NCBI RefSeq assembly: GCF_037658235.1
Contig: NZ_JBBJLN010000008.1
Span: 124,001 to 188,000, forward strand
Source of the DNA: Yunchengibacter salinarum
Lineage (GTDB): Bacteria > Pseudomonadota > Alphaproteobacteria > Sphingomonadales > Kordiimonadaceae
Reading direction: 5' to 3'
Length of the DNA: 64,000 nt
Below the pieces are notes generated by a model. That model saw only the letters and a list, made by a program, of their open reading frames with translations, was not told the origin of the DNA and searched no databases. This document shows positions 1-7,628 of the stretch, piece after piece; the stretch's first letter is position 1, and each line of letters begins with the position of its first letter. A program made the position numbers and the translations under genes.

Positions 1-2
1 CC

Positions 3-1517
3 GGGCTGTCCGTCCATCTGGTGGAAGCGCGCCCGGTGCTGGGCGGCGCGGCGGTCACACAGGAATTTCACCCCGGTTTCCGCAACTCGCTGGCCAGCTA
101 TACGGTCAGCCTGCTGCATCCGCGCGTCATCCGGGACATGGACCTGCCCCGTCATGGCCTGACCATCAGGGAGCGCCCGCAGGATAATATGCTGCTGTCA
201 CCCGATGGCGGTGTGCTTCATGTGCCTTCCGACAGGGCGGCATTCCAGCGGGAAGTGGCAAAAATCTGCCCGGACGACGCGGCAACCCTTCCCGCTTATG
301 ACGCATGGCTGACCGAGGCGGCGGACGTGCTGCGCGCGCTGGCCCTGGCACCGCCGCCCGATACCGGCGGCGACCTGCTCGCCATGCTGCGCGCCGGGCG
401 CCTGGCCCGGCAGTTGTGGACCCTGCCGCCCCGAACACAATCCGCCCTGTTGCAGCTTTTCACCGCCAGCGCGGCGGAGGTGCTGGACCAGTGGTTCCGC
501 CATGACCGGGTCAAGGCGCTGTTTGCCTTTGACAGCGTGGTGGGCAGCTTCACCACACCGGAAGCGCCGGGGTCCGCCTATGTGCTGCTGCATCACTGCT
601 TCGGCGAAGTGAACGGCAAGCGCGGCGCATGGGGCCACGCCATGGGGGGCATGGGCGCCATCACACAGGCCATGGCCCGCGCCGCCGGGGAAGCGGGCGC
701 CGTGCTGGAAACCGGGGCGCCCGTGGCCCGGATACGGGTGCAGAAAGGCCGCGCGGACGGGCTGGAACTGACGGACGGGCGCACCATTCAGGCCCGCCAT
801 GTGCTCGCCGCCCTTGGCCCCAAGCCCCTGTTCACCCGGTTGATGGATGAAAAAGACGTACCGGGCGACTTTCTGGCGGCCATGCGGCGTTTCAAGACCG
901 AGTCCGCCTCGCTTCGGATCAATCTGGCCCTTGACCGTCTGCCCGATTTCACCGCCGCAAAGGGGCCTGGACCGCATCTGACCGGCGGCATCATTGTGGG
1001 TGGCGGCATGGACTATCTGCACAATGCCCATGAAAGCGCGCGGCGGCATGGCTGGTCAAAGGCGCCGGTGGTGGAAATGCTGATTCCCTCCACGCTGGAC
1101 CCGTCGCTGGCCCCTGAAGGCAAGCATGTGGCCAGCCTGTTCTGCCAGCATTTCCGCTATGACCTGCCGGAAGGCCACTGGGACGACTTCCGCGATCAGG
1201 CGGCGGATCACGCCATTGATACGGTGGCGGCCCATGCGCCGGAACTGCGGGACAGCATATTGGCCCGGCAGGTGCTGTCGCCGCTGGATCTGGAACGCAC
1301 GCTGGGCCTGGCCGGTGGGGACATCTTCCACGGCGCCCTGACCCTGAACCAGTTGTTCGCCGCCCGCCCGGCGCTGGGGGCGGCGCGCTATCGTATGCCG
1401 GTCGCCGGGTTGTATCTGGGCGCTTCCGGGGCGCATCCGGGCGGCGGGGTCAGCGGTCTGCCGGGTCACAATGCCGCCCATGCCCTGTTGCAGGACCGCC
1501 GCCTGTTGCCGTTCTGA
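3..1517 (+). CDS. PYROXD2-like FAD-dependent oxidoreductase, 5' end cut by window
   Basis: The reading frame is open to the left edge, so the true start lies outside the window. The first visible residues (GLSVHLVEARPVLGGAA) are the second strand of a Rossmann FAD fold, with the acidic residue that binds the ADP ribose; the GxGxxG loop must lie just upstream. The C-terminus carries a second FAD-contact motif, GLYLGASGAHPGGGVSG, typical of the phytoene-desaturase/PYROXD2 superfamily. Family members are about 530-560 residues, so roughly 30 residues are missing. The substrate of bacterial PYROXD2-like proteins is unknown, and no carotenoid gene is visible here, so a role in carotenoid synthesis is not supported. 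Fold assignment is firm; specific function is not. Confidence 0.85.
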   Translation, partial: GLSVHLVEARPVLGGAAVTQEFHPGFRNSLASYTVSLLHPRVIRDMDLPRHGLTIRERPQDNMLLSPDGGVLHVPSDRAAFQREVAKICPDDAATLPAYDAWLTEAADVLRALALAPPPDTGGDLLAMLRAGRLARQLWTLPPRTQSALLQLFTASAAEVLDQWFRHDRVKALFAFDSVVGSFTTPEAPGSAYVLLHHCFGEVNGKRGAWGHAMGGMGAITQAMARAAGEAGAVLETGAPVARIRVQKGRADGLELTDGRTIQARHVLAALGPKPLFTRLMDEKDVPGDFLAAMRRFKTESASLRINLALDRLPDFTAAKGPGPHLTGGIIVGGGMDYLHNAHESARRHGWSKAPVVEMLIPSTLDPSLAPEGKHVASLFCQHFRYDLPEGHWDDFRDQAADHAIDTVAAHAPELRDSILARQVLSPLDLERTLGLAGGDIFHGALTLNQLFAARPALGAARYRMPVAGLYLGASGAHPGGGVSGLPGHNAAHALLQDRRLLPF

Positions 1518-1698
1518 GCGAAACAGACGGGCGCGGGATCAGGGGCGGAGACGCCGGACCTCCCCCCGCCGCCGCCATCACAAAGCGGTGAGAAGCGCGA
1601 GATTCCGCCAATACCGGCATGTTGCGGGGTTGTATGACCGGCTATTCGCCCCAAGATTTGTTATGGAATTTTTAACGATTATAAAGGGAGGCATATTC

Positions 1699-2394
1699 AT
1701 GCAACGCCTGACACCAACGCTGGTGACTCGCACTTTGGCCGGACTCGTCGCGCTCTTCGGTGCCGGAACCGCCGCCATGGCGGAAGATCGGGATGAAGGG
1801 CTGTATCTGTCCGGCTTTGGCGGCCTGTCCTTCCAGTCGGACCAGACCAGCACCCTGGCCGGGGATGTTACCATCGGGCAGCGGCTGGATGCGGATTTCA
1901 AGACCGGCTTCGTAGTTGGCGGCGCCGTGGGCTATCGGATGCCGGAACGGTTTGACGGGTTGCGGCTGGAACTGGAAGTGAGCTACCGGGAAAACAGCCT
2001 GGACGATGTGCGCGCCGTGGAGCTGCCCGTGACCGGCGTTTCCGGTGACAACAGCTCGCTCGGCGTCCTCGTGAACGCCATTTATGACTTCGAGCATGTT
2101 TCGGATTCCTTCACGCCTTATGTGGGGCTCGGCGCGGGGCTCGGCGGCGTGGAATCCGATGCCATCCTGCAAGACGGCACCGCCACCACCCCCTTTGGCG
2201 GTACCACGAAAACCGAGTTCCTCTGGCAGGCTATTGGCGGGGTCAGCGTGCCGGTCAGCGACCGTTTCGAATGGTTCGTGGAAGGCCGCTTCTATGACGC
2301 ACCGGGGGTCGATTTCGACCTGGCGGGCGGTGGCCGCTTCAACAGCGAATTCAGCACCTGGCAAACCCAGACCGGGCTGCGCTTCAGCTTCTGA
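1699..2394 (+). CDS. outer-membrane beta-barrel protein (OmpA/porin-like barrel)
   Basis: Protein of 231 residues. The start at 1699 is chosen because AAAGGGAG (1683-1690) sits 8 bases upstream and a clean signal peptide follows (hydrophobic LAGLVALFGAG, likely cleavage after AMA). The same frame is open further upstream but has no signal sequence there. The mature part alternates aromatic and glycine-rich strands (GLYLSGFGGLSFQ, GFVVGGAVGYRM, PYVGLGAGLGGV) and ends in a C-terminal phenylalanine (LRFSF), the usual signature for insertion by the Bam complex. This fits an 8-stranded outer-membrane protein. No enzymatic motif is visible. It stands alone, about 180 bases after the flavoprotein and 400 bases before the TonB receptor. 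Confidence 0.8.
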   Translation: MQRLTPTLVTRTLAGLVALFGAGTAAMAEDRDEGLYLSGFGGLSFQSDQTSTLAGDVTIGQRLDADFKTGFVVGGAVGYRMPERFDGLRLELEVSYRENSLDDVRAVELPVTGVSGDNSSLGVLVNAIYDFEHVSDSFTPYVGLGAGLGGVESDAILQDGTATTPFGGTTKTEFLWQAIGGVSVPVSDRFEWFVEGRFYDAPGVDFDLAGGGRFNSEFSTWQTQTGLRFSF

Positions 2395-2580
2395 TCCAGG
2401 GGGTGCCGCCAATACCCCTCCCCCATGGCGCACCCAAGGACAGCCCGGAACAGGGAAACCGGATTCGGGCCGGTTGCGAGAGCGCGCCGGCCCGGATTCC
2501 ACCTCGAAGTGATGACATTGGGCTGAAAACCACCCAATGCGTGTTATTTTGCACGCATAAATGATTATTTTACGGAAATA

Positions 2581-2594
2581 TGCAATCGATTGCA
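2581..2594. promoter_or_regulatory. LacI-family type operator, copy 1
   Basis: TGCAATCGATTGCA is a perfect 14-base palindrome with the central CG typical of LacI/GalR-family operators. It lies 202 bases upstream of the TonB receptor start. No LacI-type gene is in the window. Confidence 0.65.
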
Positions 2595-2604
2595 CCAATT
2601 TACT

Positions 2605-2618
2605 TGCAATCGATTGCA
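2605..2618. promoter_or_regulatory. LacI-family type operator, copy 2
   Basis: This is an identical second copy of TGCAATCGATTGCA, 24 bases centre to centre from the first. Two perfect copies within 40 bases are very unlikely by chance and suggest two repressor dimers controlling the receptor and the glycosidase-like gene after it. Confidence 0.65.
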
Positions 2619-2795
2619 GATATGCATATGCAAGACCTGCTGGCGATTTTCTGGGGTCGCCAGTCAGGGAGGGGTTCCAGCCGATCATATTTAATGGTCA
2701 ACCAGCCACTGATGCCCTTGAAACGGCACGGTATCAGAGCTGCACGTGATCGGCCCGCCCTCCCTCATTTTGTTTTTTGGGGAGGAAGAAAAGCC

Positions 2796-5066
2796 ATGAA
2801 AACGCATCTTGACCTGAAATCCCGGTTGCTTTCGGCAACCGCGGTAACGGCGCTTCTGACTGTGCCCGCCATGGCACAGGATGGGCAGAACACTGCCGAC
2901 GACAGCAGTGATTCCATCGCGCTTGAAGAAGTGGTGGTACTGGGCACGCCCGGCGGTGCCGGTATGCGCAAGCAGGAAGCCAGCTTCGCCATCACCACCA
3001 TGAACGCCGCTGACATTCAGCAGTTCGCGCCCAAATCCACGGCCGATCTGATGAAGGGCATTCCCGGCGTATGGGCGGAAAGCTCCGGCGGTGTGGCGGG
3101 TGCCAACATCGACGTGCGCGGCCTGCCCGGTGGCGGGGACGCGCCCTTTGTAACCATGTCCATCAATGGGGCGCCGATCTACGGCACGGAAATGCTGTCC
3201 TTCTTCGAGCAGAGCTCGATCTTCCGTATCGATGAGACGATCGCATCCTCCGAAGGTCTGCGGGGCGGCCCGAACGCCGTGTTCTCCAACGGGGAGCCGG
3301 GCGTGACCATGAACTTCAACCTGAAAAAGGGTGGCGAGGAAACCGAAGGCCGGGTGAAATACACCACGTCGGACTATGACCTGCAAAGGGTGGATGCCGT
3401 GCTGAGCGGCAAGCTCGATGAAGGCCTGTATTACATGGTCGGCGGCTATGTGAAGTCCTCGCCCGGTGTTCGGGACACGGAATTCAATGCCGAGGAAGGC
3501 AACCAGTTCACGGCGCAACTGACCAAGGTGTTCGACAATGGTGAAATCAGCGCCTTCACGCGGATCACCGACGATCACGGCCAATGGGTTCTGCCGATGG
3601 CGCTGAACACCGGCAATGATCTGGGCACCTTTGCCCAGCTTGGCAATGCCACGCGCTTCCGCGAGCTTCAGGTCAACGCCAATGGCGACACCGAAACCTT
3701 CGACTTCGCCGATGGTCGTGGCTGGGATGGCAGCGTCAGCGGCCTGAAGGCTGAATTTGACCTGGGTGACGGCTGGACCGTGCGGGACAACATGTCCTTC
3801 ACCAAGGGCGATGCGGACACCTTCGGCTTCGTACCGGATGGCAACCCCATTCGTGTCAGCGCGCTCGGCCAAAGCGATGTTCAGACCGTGGGCGGCACCA
3901 GCCTGAGCGGTGATGACTATATCCAGAACTATGGCCACTGGGTGGTTCAAAAGGATCTCGAATCCTTCACCAATGACCTGAGCCTGAACAAGGTGATCGG
4001 CGATCACGATGTCACCTTCGGTTATTATCAGGCCACCTGGTCTTCCGACGACTTCTGGACCATCGGCAACTTCATCCCGGTTCACAATGTGCAGAACGGC
4101 GACCAGATCGCCAATCTGGACTGTGCCGCCACGCAGGCTGCCGGGTCCAATTCCGGGTGCTGGGCGTTCGGCATCGAATCCGCCGGTGATGCCACCGTGG
4201 ATGCCTTCTATGCCGCCGATAGCTGGCAGGTCACACCCGATCTGCGCTTCGACGTGGGTGTGCGCCGTGAGTGGATCGATCTGGAATATGTGCTGGACAG
4301 CGGCCCAGGCTTCCCGGACGGCACCCGCGACATGGATGTGTCCCTCAATGACAGCGAATGGGCCTTCACCGCAGCCGTCAATTATGACTTCAACGAGGAC
4401 ACGGGTGTGTTCGCCCGCTTCTCCGACGGCTTCCTGTTCCCGCACTTCGACGATATCCGCGAAGGCAATCTGAACACCAATGGCATTGAGCAGTGGGAAG
4501 CCGGGGTGAAGCACTCCGCAACCTATTACAGCATCTTTGCCACGGCCTATTACACGCAGCAGGATTCCTTTGAGAGCACGGTGGGTGGCGAACGTCCGAA
4601 CACCGCTTTCAAGACCGAATCGCTGGGTGTGGAGATCGATGCCTCCATCAATTATGAAGGCTTCAATCTGCGCGGTATCGGCACCATCCAGGATGCCGAG
4701 ATCGACGAATCCGACAATCCGGCAGAGGTGGGCAACACGGTTCTGCGCCAGCCCGACTGGCAGTTCCGCCTGTCGCCCAGCTATGAGTTCGAGATCGGTG
4801 ATTCCATCGCCACCATCTATGCCGCAGCGCATTTTGTGGGCGACCGCTTCTCCAGCAACGCCAACCAGGTGAAACTGGAAAGCTACACCAAGATCGATGC
4901 GGGCGTTTCGCTGAACACCGGCTCCGGCCTGTTCTTCCGCATTCACGCGGACAACCTGAACGACTCGCAGGGCCTGACCGAGGGTGACCCCCGCAATCCG
5001 CTGGCACCCAATGGTCGTCCGATCTTCGGCCAGAACTTCCGGTTCTCCGTAGGCTACGACTTCTAA
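2796..5066 (+). CDS. TonB-dependent outer-membrane receptor (probable carbohydrate uptake)
   Basis: Protein of 756 residues. The start at 2796 is set by the strong Shine-Dalgarno GGGGAGGAAG and the signal peptide that follows (LLSATAVTALLTVPAMAQ, cleavage after AMA). A TonB-box-like segment (LEEVVVLGTP) precedes the plug domain (about residues 55-165), and the barrel ends in a C-terminal aromatic (FSVGYDF). Such receptors import large or scarce substrates using proton motive force through TonB-ExbBD. The substrate is not readable from sequence. The twin LacI-type operators upstream and the secreted glycosidase-like protein downstream suggest a sugar or oligosaccharide. No inner-membrane transporter follows in the window. 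Confidence 0.9.
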   Translation: MKTHLDLKSRLLSATAVTALLTVPAMAQDGQNTADDSSDSIALEEVVVLGTPGGAGMRKQEASFAITTMNAADIQQFAPKSTADLMKGIPGVWAESSGGVAGANIDVRGLPGGGDAPFVTMSINGAPIYGTEMLSFFEQSSIFRIDETIASSEGLRGGPNAVFSNGEPGVTMNFNLKKGGEETEGRVKYTTSDYDLQRVDAVLSGKLDEGLYYMVGGYVKSSPGVRDTEFNAEEGNQFTAQLTKVFDNGEISAFTRITDDHGQWVLPMALNTGNDLGTFAQLGNATRFRELQVNANGDTETFDFADGRGWDGSVSGLKAEFDLGDGWTVRDNMSFTKGDADTFGFVPDGNPIRVSALGQSDVQTVGGTSLSGDDYIQNYGHWVVQKDLESFTNDLSLNKVIGDHDVTFGYYQATWSSDDFWTIGNFIPVHNVQNGDQIANLDCAATQAAGSNSGCWAFGIESAGDATVDAFYAADSWQVTPDLRFDVGVRREWIDLEYVLDSGPGFPDGTRDMDVSLNDSEWAFTAAVNYDFNEDTGVFARFSDGFLFPHFDDIREGNLNTNGIEQWEAGVKHSATYYSIFATAYYTQQDSFESTVGGERPNTAFKTESLGVEIDASINYEGFNLRGIGTIQDAEIDESDNPAEVGNTVLRQPDWQFRLSPSYEFEIGDSIATIYAAAHFVGDRFSSNANQVKLESYTKIDAGVSLNTGSGLFFRIHADNLNDSQGLTEGDPRNPLAPNGRPIFGQNFRFSVGYDF

Positions 5067-5090
5067 TAGCCGTACCGGACATCAACACCA

Positions 5091-5115
5091 TCGGGGCCGG
5101 TTCCGCCGGCCCCGA
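5091..5115 (+). terminator. intercistronic hairpin after TonB receptor
   Basis: Perfect 10-bp stem TCGGGGCCGG / CCGGCCCCGA around a 5-base loop, 24 bases after the receptor stop. It has no T-run. It may be a factor-dependent terminator, or an RNA-stability element that lowers expression of the next gene. Confidence 0.5.
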
Positions 5116-5262
5116 CAGATGGCCGCACAGCTTCTCCCCCAAGGAGAGAGACCGGGGTTGCCCAATGACATCCGTACTCGGTCATCGGAACACCCCGGTC
5201 ACCTCTCTGCTTTAAGCGCGGCCAGCCGACCGGCAAGGCTCCAGCAAGGTAGGGACGCCATC

Positions 5263-7395
5263 ATGCAAAGCATCGCCCATTCGACCACGCGACCGGCTTC
5301 CACCCTGTGGCGAACCGGCCTGATCGCGCTCGCGGCCCTTGGCGCCGCCACCGGCGTGACCGCCGATGAAACGCCGCCAGGCCAGGCGGGCTCCCCCACG
5401 AACGTGCTTGATTTTTCCCAGGCCGAGGGCCGCACGCTGAACCGGTTCATTCGCGCCGATGGCGTGGCGGCGCACATATCCGTGCGCCCGGTACCAAGCC
5501 CGCGCCTTGTGGTGGCATTTCCCGCGGGCAACAGCGGCGCGGCCCTGTTCTTTCAGGCGCAGCCATCCGCCCCCGATTTTGAGGCCCCACGGGATGTCAC
5601 CCCCGTGCGGACCACCCGAAACGGCACCGAAATGAGCGGCGTACGCTTTCACCTGCGCGCCGACACGCCCCGGCTGGCGCTCACACGCGGCGACGCGGGC
5701 AGCATCCGCTTCCTGCGCGGCGCGGTGGACCCCGACCGCCTGCCCGCTCGCCCGGACCTTGAGCCGGTCATGGACGGCCAGAGCCTGACCTTCACCCGCA
5801 CCCGGCCCGACGGGGAAAGCCGCTACAGCCTGAAGGTCACCTTGAAGCAGGGCACCATCAAGGCCGGAGAAAACGCCATCACGTTCGAAGCCGATGCAAG
5901 CGGCACGCTGGACATGGACATCACCGCCCTGACCGGCGACACGCCCTTGTCCGGGCTGGACCGGGCGGCTCTTTTGAGCGACGGCGCCGGGCCGGACACG
6001 GACCAGCGCAACGCGCTCGCCTTTCTCACCTATCAGGAAAAGATGCTGGCCGGGTCCTGGCGTTTTCTGACCTATTTCGGGCGCGATACCCTGCTGTCCG
6101 CCCGGCTTCTGACGCCGGTTCTCACGCCCCGCGCCGCCAGCGTGGCGCTGCATTCGGTGCTGGCCCGGCTGAGCCCCGCGGGCGGCGTTGCCCATGAGGA
6201 GGAAATCGGTGAGCTGGCCGTCTATCGCAACATGGCCGAAACGGGCGAAGCCAGCGCGGCGCCGGTCTATGACTATGACATGGTGGACGACAATCTGATG
6301 CTGGCGCCGCTGGTGGCGGCCTATCTGGACCGCTTCGGCCCGGCGCGGATCGAGGGCATGTTGGCAAAAACCCTGCCGGATGGCCGCAGTGCCGGCGCGG
6401 CGCTGATGGACAATCTGGCCCTGGTGACAGGGCAGGCCGCCGCCTTTGCCGATCACCCCGGCGCCGCCAATCTGGTATCCATAAGGGACGGACTGCAAGA
6501 CGGCAACTGGCGGGACAGCGAAGAGGGGCTGGCCGGTGGCCGCATCCCCTATGATGTGAACGCGGTGCTGATGCCCGCCGCCCTCAGGGCCACGGCCACG
6601 CTGATGCGGGCGGGGCTGGTATCCCCGTCGGTACACCTGCCTGCCGCCGAGCGGGTGGCGGCCATGGCCACTATCTGGCAACGGCGGGCGCCATCCTTCT
6701 TCACCATAGAGCGGACGCCCGCGCAAACCCGGCAGGCGGTGGAAAGCCTGACCACGGCGCGCGACCTGCCCGCGATCAGCAAGCGGATCGATGACCCCGT
6801 TCGCTTTCCCGCCGTGGCGCTGGCGGGGGATGGCACCCCGATCCCCGTCATGCATTCCGACGTGGGCTATGACCTGCTGTTTTCCGAGCCCGATACCCGG
6901 CGCCTTGGGCACCTGCTGAACGTGATCGTGCAGCCCTTCCCGCTGGGGCTTGCCACGGATGTGGGGGTTCTGTCCGCCAATCCGGCCTTTGCGAACGAAA
7001 AGGTGCGGGCGCTGGTCACCAGAAACCATTATCACGGCACCACCATCTGGTCCTGGCAACAGGCGATGATCATTGCAGGTCTTGACCGCCAGCTTGCCCG
7101 CTCGGACGTGCCGGAGGGCCTGAAATCCCGCATGGCTGACGCGCGCGACCAGATCATGGCCACCGTTCGCCGCAGCCGGGCGCTGCTCAATTCCGAACTG
7201 TGGACATGGTCGGTACAGGGTGGGTCGGTACAGGATGGGTCGGTACAGGATGGCCGTTATGTCCCAAGCCCCTTCGGCCAGGGCGCCGACCATCTGACCG
7301 AATCCAACCCGGTCCAGCTATGGAGCACGGTTTTCCTGGGCGTCGCGGACGGCCAGCACCGCCAGGTTCCGGCACTGAACGGGAACAACCCCTAA
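5263..7395 (+). CDS. secreted (alpha/alpha)6-toroid glycosidase-like protein
   Basis: Protein of 710 residues. The start at 5263 follows AAGGTAGGGA and opens a signal peptide (WRTGLIALAALGAATGVTA, cleavage after VTA). The N-terminal 260 residues look beta-rich. From about residue 265 the protein resembles helical-toroid glycosidases (GH15/GH63/debranching-like): FLTYFGRDTLLS, the acidic stretch GGVAHEEEIGE, and the C-terminal segment HGTTIWSWQQAMIIAGL. I cannot name a GH family or specificity, but acidic residues suited to general acid/base roles lie in the conserved segments. It follows the TonB receptor by 196 bases, with the same orientation and shared LacI-type operators, so the two probably form one sugar-use unit. 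Near the C-terminus are three tandem 15-base repeats. Confidence 0.65.
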   Translation: MQSIAHSTTRPASTLWRTGLIALAALGAATGVTADETPPGQAGSPTNVLDFSQAEGRTLNRFIRADGVAAHISVRPVPSPRLVVAFPAGNSGAALFFQAQPSAPDFEAPRDVTPVRTTRNGTEMSGVRFHLRADTPRLALTRGDAGSIRFLRGAVDPDRLPARPDLEPVMDGQSLTFTRTRPDGESRYSLKVTLKQGTIKAGENAITFEADASGTLDMDITALTGDTPLSGLDRAALLSDGAGPDTDQRNALAFLTYQEKMLAGSWRFLTYFGRDTLLSARLLTPVLTPRAASVALHSVLARLSPAGGVAHEEEIGELAVYRNMAETGEASAAPVYDYDMVDDNLMLAPLVAAYLDRFGPARIEGMLAKTLPDGRSAGAALMDNLALVTGQAAAFADHPGAANLVSIRDGLQDGNWRDSEEGLAGGRIPYDVNAVLMPAALRATATLMRAGLVSPSVHLPAAERVAAMATIWQRRAPSFFTIERTPAQTRQAVESLTTARDLPAISKRIDDPVRFPAVALAGDGTPIPVMHSDVGYDLLFSEPDTRRLGHLLNVIVQPFPLGLATDVGVLSANPAFANEKVRALVTRNHYHGTTIWSWQQAMIIAGLDRQLARSDVPEGLKSRMADARDQIMATVRRSRALLNSELWTWSVQGGSVQDGSVQDGRYVPSPFGQGADHLTESNPVQLWSTVFLGVADGQHRQVPALNGNNP
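7210..7254 (+). repeat. in-frame 15-bp tandem repeat, three copies
   Basis: TCGGTACAGGGTGGG (7210-7224), TCGGTACAGGATGGG (7225-7239) and TCGGTACAGGATGGC (7240-7254) encode SVQGG-SVQDG-SVQDG. The unit length keeps the frame, so copy number could vary without breaking the protein. Confidence 0.9.
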
Positions 7396-7451
7396 GCGCG
7401 CATCCAAAGCGACCCTACACGCACCCGCGCAAACACAAACCTATCCGACGA

Positions 7452-7618
7452 GCGCGCAGCGCCAGGTGTGAGCGGTAAACAAATCGCTCCACCCGCACCG
7501 GCCTTGCCTCTACCGGCGCTGCCCACGGCAGCGCCGGAGGCCACGACCGTGGCCCGCCGCCCATGCGGCGCCCTCGCGGAGCCGGGCGCGTAGCGCTAGG
7601 GCGTGAGCGGTAAATAAA
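7452..7618. repeat. intergenic element: near-identical 32-bp direct repeats flanking three hairpins
   Basis: Between two convergent genes, GCGCGCAGCGCCAGG then GTGAGCGGTAAACAAA (7452-7483) recurs as GCGCGTAGCGCTAGGG then GTGAGCGGTAAATAAA (7587-7618). Between them lie three perfect hairpins: CCGGCGCTGCC/GGCAGCGCCGG (7513-7537), GGCCACG/CGTGGCC (7539-7554) and CGCCGC/GCGGCG (7555-7570). The layout resembles a REP/BIME-like or non-autonomous repeat. It may also act as the transcription barrier between the genes. Confidence 0.6.
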
Positions 7619-7628
7619 GCCCCCGCCC

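Larger units (their letters stand above)
2395..2795. other. regulatory intergenic region upstream of TonB receptor
   Basis: No gene is visible in these 401 bases. The region becomes markedly AT-rich from about 2535. It contains two perfect palindromic operators (annotated separately) and a small leader hairpin whose arms are CTGGCGA (2640-2646) and TCGCCAG (2657-2663). The Shine-Dalgarno GGGGAGGAAG at 2779-2788 serves the receptor start at 2796. I could not pick a convincing -35/-10 pair. Confidence 0.6.

Noticed and set aside
2691..4946. 751-residue minus-strand open frame opposite the first TonB receptor
   Set aside because: The plus strand has signal peptide, plug and barrel features. The antisense translation is low-complexity with no family match.
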